Shown: positions 8,855 to 17,600 of the stretch, piece after piece | How positions within the stretch are numbered: position 1 is the first letter of the stretch | How the letters are laid out: each line of letters starts with the position of its first letter | From: Salsuginibacillus kocurii DSM 18087 | GTDB taxonomy: Bacteria; Bacillota; Bacilli; Bacillales; Marinococcaceae | Assembly: GCF_000377705.1 (NCBI RefSeq) | Contig: NZ_KB898626.1 | Span: forward strand, 1 to 64,000 | Direction: 5' to 3' | Length of the DNA: 64,000 nt | Notes under the pieces: model-generated | What the model was told of the DNA's origin: nothing | Databases searched by the model: none | The model's input: only the letters and a program-made list of their open reading frames with translations | Made by a program: the position numbers and the translations under genes

Positions 8855-10468
8855 ATGCTTGCACAAGATCCACTCTATCAACCTTATACATCCAAACGTA
8901 TGCCGACCTACAGCAAAAACGGGATGGTAGCCACCACCCAGCCCCTTGCAGCTGAAGCCGGCAAACAAATGATGGAAAAGGGAGGAAATGCCATTGATGC
9001 AGCGATTGCTACTGCTGCTGCGTTGACCGTGGTAGAGCCTACCTCAAATGGTATTGGCAGTGATGCATTTGCTCTTGTCTGGATAAATGATAAGCTCCAT
9101 GGCTTAAACTCAAGCGGTCAAGCTCCCCAGCAAATGACCCGGGAAGCGTTTAAGGAACAAGGTTACGAAAGCATCCCTACTCACGGTCTTACCCCCGTTA
9201 CGGTCCCGGGGGCTCCGGGTGCGTGGGCTTCTCTATCTGAGCGTTTTGGTAAACTGCCTTTAGAGGACGTTCTCGCTCCTGCGATCCGCTTAGCGGAGGA
9301 AGGCTTTCCGGTCTCTCCGATCGTGTCAAAGTATTGGAAGCTCGGAGCTGCTAGTTTTCGGAAGAAATTCGAAGGAGAGGAGTTTAAGCCTTGGTTTGAT
9401 ACGTTTACGCCAACTGGTAAAGCTCCTGAACCAGGCGAAATCGTGACCTTGCCAGGTCATGCTTCCACCTTGAGAAAAATAGCAGACACAAATGGAGAAG
9501 CCTTCTACCAAGGGGAACTTGCGGACGAGATTCACGACTTTTTCCAAACACATGGCGGCTTTTTACAAAAGGAAGATTTACAACAGTTCAAGCCTGAATG
9601 GGTTAATCCAATCTCTGTCAATTATCAAGGCTACGACGTGTGGGAGATTCCGCCCAATGGGCAAGGGCTCAACACACTGCTTGCATTAAAAACACTGGAT
9701 GGGATGGACATATCTAAAGAAGCTGACCCTGAAACGGTGCACAAACAAATCGAAGCGATGAAATTAGGGTTTGCCGATGGGATGAAATACATCACCGATC
9801 CTGAACATATGAAAGTATCAGTAGAAGATTTGTTGTCGGAACAGTATGCTGCTGAACGCCGAAAGTTAATTGGAGAGGAAGCCATCACCCCAGAAGCCGG
9901 CGAGCCGCCAAAAGGCGGAACCGTCTACCTTGCAGCCGCAGACAATGAGGGGAATATGATCTCTTATATTCAAAGTAACTATATGGGCTTTGGTTCTGGT
10001 ATTGTCGTTCCGGGCACAGGCATCAGCCTGCAAAACCGCGGGCATGATTTCAGCCTCGACCCTGAGCATCATAACGTGCTGGAGCCTGGGAAGAAGACCT
10101 ACCACACCATTATCCCTGGCTTCTTAACCAAAGATGGAGAAGCGATTGGCCCATTTGGTGTCATGGGCGGCTACATGCAACCGCAAGGACATTTGCAGGT
10201 TGTGCTGGCTACGGTACTTGCCCAGTTGAATCCACAGTCTGTACTTGATGCTCCGCGATGGCGCTGGGTTGAAGAGAAAACCGTTGAAGTAGAACCTAAT
10301 TTTCCAGACCATATAGCTCAAGCCCTGGTGAGAAAAGGCCATCAAGTGAAGAAAAGCGTGGATGAAGGCGGCTTTGGCCGCGGCCAGATTATTTGGCGAG
10401 ACCCGAAAACGGGCGTACTCACCGGCGGAACTGAGCCCCGGGCAGATGGTTATATTTCCGTGCTCTAA
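8855..10468 (+). CDS. ywrD: Gamma-glutamyltransferase, YwrD type
   Basis: I place the start at ATG 8855 behind AGGTGAG rather than the in-frame ATG at 8798, which has no ribosome binding site. The 537-residue product is a gamma-glutamyltranspeptidase of the Ntn-hydrolase class. Autocleavage should occur before Thr356 in KGGTVYLAAAD, giving a large subunit of 355 and a small subunit of 182 residues. NAIDAAIATAAALTVVEP near the N-terminus and GGYMQPQGHLQV near the C-terminus are typical. No signal peptide is seen, as in B. subtilis YwrD, so it is probably cytoplasmic. It would split gamma-glutamyl bonds of a compound imported by TctCBA. Confidence 0.9.
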   Translation: MLAQDPLYQPYTSKRMPTYSKNGMVATTQPLAAEAGKQMMEKGGNAIDAAIATAAALTVVEPTSNGIGSDAFALVWINDKLHGLNSSGQAPQQMTREAFKEQGYESIPTHGLTPVTVPGAPGAWASLSERFGKLPLEDVLAPAIRLAEEGFPVSPIVSKYWKLGAASFRKKFEGEEFKPWFDTFTPTGKAPEPGEIVTLPGHASTLRKIADTNGEAFYQGELADEIHDFFQTHGGFLQKEDLQQFKPEWVNPISVNYQGYDVWEIPPNGQGLNTLLALKTLDGMDISKEADPETVHKQIEAMKLGFADGMKYITDPEHMKVSVEDLLSEQYAAERRKLIGEEAITPEAGEPPKGGTVYLAAADNEGNMISYIQSNYMGFGSGIVVPGTGISLQNRGHDFSLDPEHHNVLEPGKKTYHTIIPGFLTKDGEAIGPFGVMGGYMQPQGHLQVVLATVLAQLNPQSVLDAPRWRWVEEKTVEVEPNFPDHIAQALVRKGHQVKKSVDEGGFGRGQIIWRDPKTGVLTGGTEPRADGYISVL

Positions 10469-10548
10469 CACTTTCTTATTCAAATGAGACGTTCTTCTTT
10501 ATAATGAACATAGAGACAAAAACTGTTCAGGCGAAGGAGGAACCATTC

Positions 10549-11001
10549 GTGGCCAAACATGATGACATTGACAAAAAAATATTAGAGTTACTCACGGAAA
10601 ATGGACGGATGTCCTATGTGGATATCGGTAAGGAACTCGATATTTCCCGCGTGTCTGTCCGGGATCGGGTTCAGGCTATGGTGGAATCGGGATTAATTGA
10701 AAAATTCAGCGTAGTGATCAATTCAGAAAAAGCCGGTAAGCAGATTTCTGCTTTTTTTGAAGTGGACTGTGACCCTCAATATTTAGTCGAGGTAGCTGAA
10801 ACTCTTGTAAATAACCCCAGTGTTGCCAGCTGCTATCAAATGACGGGTCCCAGTACGCTGCACATGCACGTGCTCGTCGAGGATATGGCCGCATTAGAAA
10901 CCTTCATTAATGAAGAATTGTACACCTTGCACGGCATTACCAGGGTGGAATCCCATATCTTACTGCGTCGATTTAAAAGCCGCACTGGCTTAAAATTATA
11001 G
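10549..11001 (+). CDS. ywrC: Lrp/AsnC-family regulator (YwrC/ChrS type)
   Basis: The preferred start is GTG 10549, 8-9 bases after GGAGG. The in-frame ATG at 10504 lacks a ribosome binding site and would add 15 residues. The 150-residue product has the usual Lrp size: a helix-turn-helix (ILELLTENGRMSYVDIGKEL, then SRVSVRDRVQ) followed by the RAM effector-binding domain. In B. subtilis the homologous ywrC (chrS) regulates the adjacent chromate-transporter pair. By synteny this one probably controls ywrBA and perhaps the upstream operon. Confidence 0.88.
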   Translation: MAKHDDIDKKILELLTENGRMSYVDIGKELDISRVSVRDRVQAMVESGLIEKFSVVINSEKAGKQISAFFEVDCDPQYLVEVAETLVNNPSVASCYQMTGPSTLHMHVLVEDMAALETFINEELYTLHGITRVESHILLRRFKSRTGLKL

Positions 11002-11052
11002 GCCTTTTTAAGTTAAAAGGCAGTATTCCTACAGAACCAATAAGAAAATCCC

Positions 11053-11084
11053 AGTGAAGAGGCTGCACGATGGGCCTCTTCGCT
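11053..11084 (+). terminator. Hairpin between ywrC and ywrB
   Basis: The stem AGTGAAGAGGC / GCCTCTTCGCT has no T-run after it, so it may be a partial terminator or an RNA processing site rather than a full stop. Confidence 0.4.
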
Positions 11085-11126
11085 ATTCGTTTACGTTAAA
11101 AAAATAGAAAGGAGGGGCGTCATCAT

Positions 11127-11717
11127 ATGGATTTTAAATTGCAATCGCAAATTTTCATGGCCTTTTTCCGAAGCGGAATGCTCGGTTATGGCGGTGGACC
11201 TGCCTCGATTCCACTCGTGCAGAAAGAAGCAGTGGAAACGTATGAATGGATGAGTGATGAAGAGTTTGGCGATATTCTTGCGCTTGGCAATACGCTGCCA
11301 GGGCCAATTATCACGAAACTGGCTGGTTATATTGGTTACCATGTTGGCGGTGTTGTAGGTATGCTAAACGCCTTGTTTGCTACCATTTTTCCAACTGTTT
11401 TCCTAATGATTGTCTTGATCGGTTTTTTGACCTCGTTTAGCGATTCGCCTATCGTTCAAGGGATGACTCACGCCGTCGCGCCAGTAGTAGGCGTTATGAT
11501 GCTTGTGTTGACGTATAACTTTTTCAAAACATCAAGAGACCAGCTCGGCTGGGTGGGAATGATCGCTCTAGGCGTTGTGAGCATTCTCATCATCGAACTA
11601 TTAAATGTCCATCCTGCTATCTTAATTGCCATCTTGCTTATTGCAGGTTTTTCTTCGGTGCGCAAGAAAAAGCAGAAAGATGAAGAGAACCGCCCCAAAA
11701 AGAAGGTGCTTAGCTGA
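11127..11717 (+). CDS. ywrB: Short-chain chromate-type transporter, N-terminal partner (YwrB/Chr3N)
   Basis: This 196-residue CHR-family half transporter begins at ATG behind GGAGGGG. It carries the family motifs GYGGGPASIPLVQKE near 18 and GNTLPGPIITKLAGYIGY near 53, with five to six membrane helices and a basic tail. In B. subtilis the paired proteins Chr3N and Chr3C are both needed and expel chromate. The true substrate here may be another anion. It overlaps the next gene by one base. Confidence 0.9.
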   Translation: MDFKLQSQIFMAFFRSGMLGYGGGPASIPLVQKEAVETYEWMSDEEFGDILALGNTLPGPIITKLAGYIGYHVGGVVGMLNALFATIFPTVFLMIVLIGFLTSFSDSPIVQGMTHAVAPVVGVMMLVLTYNFFKTSRDQLGWVGMIALGVVSILIIELLNVHPAILIAILLIAGFSSVRKKKQKDEENRPKKKVLS

Positions 11718-12250
11718 TGATCGTGTATTGGGAATTATTTTTAGCGTTTTTTATACCAGGAATTGTAGGTTACGGAGGAGGCCCTGCTTCCATTCCGTTA
11801 ATTGAATATGAAGTTGTGCAGAGATATGAATGGGTCTCTGTAGAAGAGTTCGGTGAAATTCTCGCGCTCGGAAACGCACTTCCAGGACCGATCGCGACGA
11901 AAATGGCAGGATTTATCGGCTATGAAGTCGCAGGCATACCCGGTGCTCTCATTGGCCTATTTGCCACGGTGGCACCTTCCCTGCTCGCGATGCTCTTACT
12001 TATTGGCCTGCTTTACCGTTTCAAAGACTCTCCGCGGGTAAAACGGATGACGTCCTTGATTCGTCCGGTGATCGCGGTATTGTTAGGCGCACTGGCAGTA
12101 GACTTTTTCGCTTCTGGTTGGCAAGGAGCTGGCGTACTGCAGACCGTAATTCTTGCTGTGGGCAGTTTTGTATTATTAGAACTTCGGAAAGTTCATCCTG
12201 CGCTGGTTATCCTTCTTGCCCTCGCGTACGGAGCGATCTTTTTAAGTTAA
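11717..12250 (+). CDS. ywrA: Short-chain chromate-type transporter, C-terminal partner (YwrA/Chr3C)
   Basis: This 177-residue second half of the CHR pair has the motifs GYGGGPASIPLIEYE and GNALPGPIATKMAGFIGY. The start codon shares a base with the stop of ywrB (TGATG), so translation is coupled. It should form a heteromeric membrane transporter with YwrB. The gene order ywrD-ywrC-ywrB-ywrA matches B. subtilis. Confidence 0.9.
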   Translation: MIVYWELFLAFFIPGIVGYGGGPASIPLIEYEVVQRYEWVSVEEFGEILALGNALPGPIATKMAGFIGYEVAGIPGALIGLFATVAPSLLAMLLLIGLLYRFKDSPRVKRMTSLIRPVIAVLLGALAVDFFASGWQGAGVLQTVILAVGSFVLLELRKVHPALVILLALAYGAIFLS

Positions 12251-12270
12251 TTTCTCATCCTGCACACCTA

Positions 12271-12309
12271 GGAGCCGTCTTCACAGCGAGGACGGCTCCA
12301 CTTCTTTTA
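12271..12309 (+). terminator. Terminator of the ywr block
   Basis: The stem GGAGCCGTC / GACGGCTCC with a ten-base loop is followed by CTTCTTTTATT. Confidence 0.8.
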
Positions 12310-12425
12310 TTAAAGGTGATTTGCTAATCGCGCTAGAATCACACATTTATGCCCACAGCCCACTACTGTATATGACTTGTGGAAAAACTGTGTATATTTT
12401 TCCTTTCTAACGTGCTCAAGCTCTC

Positions 12426-13325
12426 TTACTCTTCTAAAGCCACTTCGAACTCTTTCACAAACAGTGCCTCACCTGTAATCGTTATCTCATAGCCCTCTTC
12501 ACCGTCAGCCACGCTAACCAGTACCCGGCCGTCTTTACCCATTTCTTGCCCTTGCTCAATAAGCAGATGAAGATCTTCAACTAAAGGGCCGGCCATATAG
12601 TTAGCATAATATGCGCCCATGACAGCTGATGCCGTCCCAGTTACCGGATCTTCAATCGTGCCGGCATGCGGAGAGGAGAAATGGCGGCCGTGCATATGAG
12701 CATCCGCTCCATACGTTTCTAAACAAAACGGATGAATGGACGCTTCCGGTCTTTCTGTTAACACTTTAGGAAAAGAAGAAGGTTGCGGCGTCATTTGTTG
12801 AAAGGTTGCTAGTTTCTTAATCGGAACTAAGAGCGTCCAGTTACCTGTACTGCCATAAACAAGCGGCAGTGTTTCATCAATCGCTTCTTCCCCTACTCCA
12901 AGAGCCTGAGCCAGTCCTTCTTTAGACCCGTTAAATGCTTGAAATTGCGGCTGTGCTTGTTGCATCGTAATCTGGATCGCACCAGCCGAGGACGAAGATA
13001 CGTGCACAGGAAGACTGCCTGCTTTCGTCTCAATCGTGAGATGATTTTTATCCGGCAGCCATCCTCTACTCTTTAACGCATAGACCGTCGCCACCGTGGC
13101 ATGGCCCCACAGATTCATTTCCTTCCCTGGCGTAAAAAATTTGAGCCCGACATCATCTCGGGCCGCCGTAACAAGAAAAGACGTTTCGTTAAAGCCGACG
13201 GCATACGCAATCTCCTGCATCTCCTGCTCACTAAAATCGTCTCCGTTTAACACTAAGCCAGCTGGATTCCCTTTATTGGGTTCATTACAAAACGCATCGT
13301 AATGATATACCTTTACCGTTTTCAT
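12426..13325 (-). CDS. PhzF-family isomerase-like protein
   Basis: This 299-residue protein has the diaminopimelate-epimerase-like fold of the PhzF family. The N-terminal signature (YHYDAFCNEPNKGNPAGLVL) and the catalytic glutamate in GFNETSFL (Glu47) are present. LWGHATVATVYAL and EDPVTGTASA form the second-half signature. Members isomerise or epimerise small molecules in the cytoplasm, but most Bacillus members have no known substrate. No phenazine genes are nearby, so a phenazine role is not implied. It is a single gene, convergent with ywrA. Confidence 0.88.
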   Translation of the reverse strand: MKTVKVYHYDAFCNEPNKGNPAGLVLNGDDFSEQEMQEIAYAVGFNETSFLVTAARDDVGLKFFTPGKEMNLWGHATVATVYALKSRGWLPDKNHLTIETKAGSLPVHVSSSSAGAIQITMQQAQPQFQAFNGSKEGLAQALGVGEEAIDETLPLVYGSTGNWTLLVPIKKLATFQQMTPQPSSFPKVLTERPEASIHPFCLETYGADAHMHGRHFSSPHAGTIEDPVTGTASAVMGAYYANYMAGPLVEDLHLLIEQGQEMGKDGRVLVSVADGEEGYEITITGEALFVKEFEVALEE

Positions 13326-13402
13326 TCTAAACCCCTCCGCAATTAAAACATGCCTGTACTATACCGAGCTTTGCTATCATTATATCGGGCAGATGAAGAA
13401 AC

Positions 13403-13444
13403 AAAAAGCCCTGAAAAGAAGCTATTCTCTTCAGGGCTCTTTAT
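13403..13444 (-). terminator. Terminator of the SLH-CAP gene
   Basis: On the minus strand the stem AGCCCTGAA-GAGAA / TTCTT-TTCAGGGCT is followed by TTTTTG. Confidence 0.8.
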
Positions 13445-13477
13445 TCTTTAACATATGCACAGTAGAGAAGAGATTAC

Positions 13478-15415
13478 TTAGTACTCTACATAATACCCCT
13501 CTTCATCTTCTTCTCTTCCAAACCAAACATGGGCATAATGTCCTTCAATTCCTACCCCCATCACTTCTAAGTCACCCCAATTACCTTCCCCTATAATGAC
13601 ATCGTTATGAGCAGAGGAATTCTTCCATAAGTCAAGAGCTCTTTCTGCTTCTAATTGCACCCCAGAATAAACAGAAATCTCAAAACCATTTCCTTGATAG
13701 CCTGTTAATTCACGTGGCTTGTTCCACATTTTCTCACTATACTCATGATCGGAAGTATAGCATACTGGCGTCCACTCTCCATTTTCGGACCAACTGTGTA
13801 AGTTACATTCTTCTCCACGCTCATCTTTACCGTCTTCTGGGGAATATTCGTTAGAGTCTTCTACATGAGTCCGAGCCACTTCTGTTAATGAGCTTGATAC
13901 AGGCAATGGGTTTAAGCCTAGAGATTCTCGGTATTCATTAATTAATTGAGCTAATTCAAATTCTTTGGGAGTTAGGTCATCATGCTCATAACTTTCTTCT
14001 GGTACAACAGTCACTGTTTCTTTTATGATTCTCTCTCCCGGCAAAGATAGCTCGACTGTGTATTCTTCTTCGTAAGTTGCATCAGGTTGAAATGAAAGAT
14101 TCAGTTCGTCATCAGTAGATAAGAAATCAGTTGACTCTAGCACCTTTCCTTCATCGTCGCTCGCATAAATCGTAGCTGTCATAGGTATTTCATATTCAAT
14201 AACAGGAAGAGTAAAACTCACCTCAACTTCTTCGTCTTCATGTTGGGAAACCTCTTCAGACGTTACCTGTCGTTCTATGCTATTTTTTAATTCCTCAATT
14301 AAGAGAAGCTCTCCCCACTGAAGGTTCAAATCTAAAGAGGAGGAAGCAGGCAAGAATTCATACCCTGAAAGGTTTGCTCCCTCTTCAAAGCGAATAGTCA
14401 AATCCTTTTCATATTCAACTTGTTTCTCCGCTACTAGTTCTTCATCATCAATGGTAATAGGAGCTTCAGTTTGTATGGCAAGCCCCTGATGAATGTCCCC
14501 TCCACCTGGCTCAACAGCTTCAAGATAAAATGCTTCATCCCCTGGTAAAATAGTAAGGTGAGGTACAGAGGAACCATTCTTAAAGGTTAACCTTTCACCT
14601 TTTATCGCTACAGGTTCGTTAACATGCACATTATCAAGTGTTACAGATGTTCCATTTTCAGTAAAAGTTAGGGTGCTAACCTCTCCATTTTTTAAAGTAA
14701 CCTCTTCTGCTCCAACTGTTACTTCATTTGCCTCTGAAAGGTCTACTGTTGTATTAGGTTGATCAACGATAACACTGCCTTCTGGGGATTTACCTTCATT
14801 AAAACTCGTTTCTTTAAAAACCCGATCTAAAAACGTAACAAATTGGGCTCTTGTTACCGAGTTATCAGGCATGAAATCTCCCCCAGGGTAGCCTGTAACT
14901 ATATTATTGCCAGCTAATATGCCAATTTCACGAGAAGCCCAATGCCCTTCATCAACATCAACAAATGAAAGTCGCTTTTCCTCATCAAAGTCAAACTCCC
15001 GAAACAGAACAGAAGAGAGTTCAGCACGCGTTAACGTTTCTTTTGGTTCAAATTGTCCACTTTCATTCCCTTCAAATAGGCCCGCATCAACTACTGCTGC
15101 TATTTCTTCCATGAATTCATCAGAGTCGTCCACGTCGATCATGTCATTTCCAGAATGACTTCCTGTTTCTAAGTCTAATACGCGTACCATTAATACAGCA
15201 GCATGGTCACGCCGTATTTCATCATCAGGACCAAAGTTGTTATCCCCATAGCCTTCAACCACTTCTTCTTCGACTAATTGATTAATAGATTCAGCTGCCC
15301 AGTGCTCGGGCGGAACATCATCAAACTGATAAGCGTGGCCAGCATATGTATAGGTGAACCATAACACTACAGAGGTACAACTACCTATTATGAATTGCTT
15401 TACTTTTCGATTCAT
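13478..15415 (-). CDS. S-layer-homology protein with C-terminal CAP domain
   Basis: I choose ATG 15415, behind GAGGG; an upstream GTG at 15427 is possible. The 645-residue product has a signal peptide, three SLH repeats at about 30-205 (ending TRAEL/TRAQF-type motifs), a beta-rich middle region with ladder-like repeats, and a C-terminal CAP/SCP-like domain from about 520 (ELAQLINEYRESLGLNPLPV). The SLH repeats should bind pyruvylated wall polymer. CAP domains of this YkwD type occur in secreted Bacillus proteins of unclear activity. Downstream of the CAP start are RTHVED and a final AHVWFGR. Confidence 0.88.
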   Translation of the reverse strand: MNRKVKQFIIGSCTSVVLWFTYTYAGHAYQFDDVPPEHWAAESINQLVEEEVVEGYGDNNFGPDDEIRRDHAAVLMVRVLDLETGSHSGNDMIDVDDSDEFMEEIAAVVDAGLFEGNESGQFEPKETLTRAELSSVLFREFDFDEEKRLSFVDVDEGHWASREIGILAGNNIVTGYPGGDFMPDNSVTRAQFVTFLDRVFKETSFNEGKSPEGSVIVDQPNTTVDLSEANEVTVGAEEVTLKNGEVSTLTFTENGTSVTLDNVHVNEPVAIKGERLTFKNGSSVPHLTILPGDEAFYLEAVEPGGGDIHQGLAIQTEAPITIDDEELVAEKQVEYEKDLTIRFEEGANLSGYEFLPASSSLDLNLQWGELLLIEELKNSIERQVTSEEVSQHEDEEVEVSFTLPVIEYEIPMTATIYASDDEGKVLESTDFLSTDDELNLSFQPDATYEEEYTVELSLPGERIIKETVTVVPEESYEHDDLTPKEFELAQLINEYRESLGLNPLPVSSSLTEVARTHVEDSNEYSPEDGKDERGEECNLHSWSENGEWTPVCYTSDHEYSEKMWNKPRELTGYQGNGFEISVYSGVQLEAERALDLWKNSSAHNDVIIGEGNWGDLEVMGVGIEGHYAHVWFGREEDEEGYYVEY

Positions 15416-15515
15416 TTTTACCCTCACTTCTTCCTATAAAGCACAGTTACTATGCTTATCGTGCTTAGTAGGAATTTCATTGATTTATTAAAATAGGTGA
15501 TAAGTTTAATGGAAG

Positions 15516-16832
15516 TCAAATTTGAAACAAACGTTTAAAAGTAATAAAGGCTTGTTCACGAGAGTATGTTCCATTAGGGCTGAATAATGTTTCACTGGTT
15601 CCATTCATTATGTTCTCCCCACTACCTTTATCGGTAGCATGAGTAACGAATTGTACGCCATCCTCTGCCCACACAGCAATTTCACCCCTATCATCAAAGT
15701 TTATAGTTCCTCGCGCTTGCTCCAGGTTTAAGTGATCAGCTGTACGTTCTAACATTACTGCAGCTTCCTGTCGTGTAATTTCTGCTTGAGGTTCAAAATG
15801 ATTATCTCCGCGGCCATCCACAATTCCTAATTCAAATGCAACAATGACTGCTTGCTGAGATGTATCAGCGAACGGAGAGTCTGATTGCTCTGATAAATTT
15901 TCTTCCATAAACTCCCCTGTACTAACTCCTTTAGTGGTAGCTAAAAAATGTACAACCAGTTCACTAAAATCCAGACGGGTCATTGAGTCTTGATAACGAA
16001 GGTCAAAGTTTTCTGGAACCAACCCCAACTGTCGCGACTCTTCTACTTCATCAGTAGCCCAAGAAGAAGGCGTTTCTTCGCCATGCACATCGTCAACTGA
16101 GCGTTGATACTCTTCAAACAACCCTTGAAGTGATACACTGTTTATTCGATCAGAAGTTTGATCATAGATTTCATTAAATTGTTCCTTTACATATGGAAAG
16201 TCAACTTCTTCTTTATTGCTAAAAATCTTCTCTCGCTCTTGTTCATATTCCCTTTCACTAACTTGTTCCCCATAAATTTCATATTCTGAACTGCCCTCCT
16301 CTTCAGGTTGGTGTGAATTTAACGAAAAAGCATAACTTATTTGATCTGTTGTTAACATGTTGCCTTCCATCGTAATCCCTATATCTGCAATTGAAGAATT
16401 TATTGCACTAGAGCTCCCGTCCACCCCTATAAACTTGAATTCTTCCGTGCTTTTATTTTGATATAACTGCAAATGATCAAAAGCCCGCATGCCTATACCC
16501 ATATTCTGTAACGATTCATTGCTACTGCCGAGTCCGTCCCCTTGATGATTCAACTTTATGGCTTCTCCGTTTTTATAAGTAAGCGCCAAGTCTAAATTGT
16601 TAACTGTTCGATAAGAGGTACCTTTAAAAAGTTCAGGAGTACCATTTCTATTGATATCGGCCAATACAATGTTTGTAGATTGATCGGCATGAATATATTC
16701 ATTATCGGAAATGTAGTTGTTCAATTCATTCTCATATGTTTCTTGCCAATCTTTCTCAAGCGCTTCTCCCGAAGTCACTGTAAACATTGCTAAAGTCCCT
16801 AACACTATAAAACTCACACTTACTTTCTTCAT
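15516..16832 (-). CDS. Secreted protein with C-terminal SLH repeats
   Basis: This 438-residue protein has a signal peptide (MKKVSVSFIVLGTLAMFTV). The N-terminal domain of about 220 residues contains an integrin-like stretch (ADINRNGTPELFKG), and three SLH repeats lie at about 260-435 (RQLGLVPE, DGRGDNHFEPQAEITRQEAA, GTSETLFSPNGTYSREQA). It lies 100 bp upstream of the SLH-CAP gene in the same direction with no terminator visible between them, so they may be co-transcribed. It is probably anchored to the wall polymer; the N-terminal function is unknown. Confidence 0.85.
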   Translation of the reverse strand: MKKVSVSFIVLGTLAMFTVTSGEALEKDWQETYENELNNYISDNEYIHADQSTNIVLADINRNGTPELFKGTSYRTVNNLDLALTYKNGEAIKLNHQGDGLGSSNESLQNMGIGMRAFDHLQLYQNKSTEEFKFIGVDGSSSAINSSIADIGITMEGNMLTTDQISYAFSLNSHQPEEEGSSEYEIYGEQVSEREYEQEREKIFSNKEEVDFPYVKEQFNEIYDQTSDRINSVSLQGLFEEYQRSVDDVHGEETPSSWATDEVEESRQLGLVPENFDLRYQDSMTRLDFSELVVHFLATTKGVSTGEFMEENLSEQSDSPFADTSQQAVIVAFELGIVDGRGDNHFEPQAEITRQEAAVMLERTADHLNLEQARGTINFDDRGEIAVWAEDGVQFVTHATDKGSGENIMNGTSETLFSPNGTYSREQAFITFKRLFQI

Positions 16833-17055
16833 GTCAGTCTCCCCTTTTTATCTTTTTGTCCATACTTAAGTCCGTATTTCATCAAAATAAACAGAACTAT
16901 TTTACCACATCTATTTTATCATAATACTTTCCTATTGTTGTGAAAAATTGATATTAATGATTTTTATTAGTACGATGATGATCTAAATGGTCTATTTTTG
17001 CTTTGCCAAAAAACTGAGGAGATTGCTACTCTCCCGAGGCGCCAGCGGAGCGAAT

Positions 17056-17165
17056 TTGGACGTGTAATCGTTTAACTTGGACATGTAAGCGCTTTATTTG
17101 GACGTTTCGACAAGTTTCTGTGACACTTCGACAAATTTCTGTTACGTTAACGCTCAAATTTGGAC
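17056..17165. repeat. 21-bp periodic array
   Basis: TTGGAC occurs at 17056, 17077 and 17098, TTCGAC at 17106 and 17127, and TTGGAC again at 17160. The spacing is about 21 bp within each type. The array follows a GC-rich edge (CTCCGCTGGCGCC on the minus strand). The in-frame reading through it (KRLHVQ repeats) is low-complexity and not convincing as protein. Confidence 0.6.
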
Positions 17166-17220
17166 AGTTGCCCACCTCCTCATACGCTGAACCGCTAGCT
17201 CCCCTTTTAGTGAGCCCATC

Positions 17221-17250
17221 AAAAAAAGGTTGCCCTGCGTAAGGACAACC
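17221..17250 (-). terminator. Minus-strand terminator behind a small-gene remnant
   Basis: On the minus strand the stem GGTTGTCCTT / AGGGCAACC is followed by seven T residues. It lies 26 bp after the TGA of the small hydrophobic reading frame at 17276. Confidence 0.75.
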
Positions 17251-17275
17251 CTTCAGCACCAACTTGAAGCTGACA

Positions 17276-17431
17276 TCAACCATCGCCAGTTTTCTTCGTG
17301 ATGCTCATTCCGATGATCGCTCCGATGACAGCTGCCGCAACGTTAATGACCAACTGTACGATTGTAGAAGCTTCTTCTAACTATCTACAATTTTACTTAT
17401 ATCCTTGTCATTAAATTCCCATCCTAGTAGG
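17276..17431 (-). pseudogene. Frameshifted remnant of a ~50-residue membrane peptide
   Basis: On the minus strand two adjacent reading frames encode FNDKDISKIVDS and then LEEASTIVQLVINVAAAV continuing through GAIIGMSITKK to a TGA. One inserted base in the GATAGTTAGAA stretch would join them, and a further shift would connect an ATG with a ribosome-binding-like AGGATGGG. The product would have an acidic N-terminus, one glycine-rich membrane helix and a Lys-Lys tail. A strong terminator follows. I take it as a decayed small gene; the family was not recognised. Confidence 0.35.
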
Positions 17432-17439
17432 CTAATGTA

Positions 17440-17553
17440 TTACATTCTCTTTTTACGAACTTTTGCTGACGCCGCAACGGAGACACGCTCTACACATTGT
17501 GCTTGCACCTTTTGGAATAAATCTCTTACAACTGTCATCAATGGATTTTTCAT
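17440..17553 (-). CDS. Possible 37-residue basic peptide
   Basis: An ATG-initiated frame starts MKNPLMTVVRDLFQKVQAQC and ends in a basic RKKRM tail. It lies directly upstream of the small-gene remnant. No clear ribosome binding site is seen, and it could itself be part of the same decayed locus. Confidence 0.2.
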   Translation of the reverse strand: MKNPLMTVVRDLFQKVQAQCVERVSVAASAKVRKKRM

Positions 17554-17600
17554 GCCGTTTGCTCGCACAGCTCACGCTTGGAAACATTTTAAATTCTTTA

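Noticed and set aside
11127-12250. Chromate resistance island
   Set aside because: The CHR pair is syntenic with housekeeping ywrBA and has no chromate reductase or mobile genes near it, so a resistance label alone is not justified.
12426-13325. Phenazine biosynthesis
   Set aside because: Only a PhzF-family protein is present; such proteins are widespread and no other phenazine gene is seen.
17026-17283. 85-codon minus-strand frame with KRLHVQ repeats
   Set aside because: It reads through the 21-bp array and the terminator hairpin, with no ribosome binding site and no protein-like composition.
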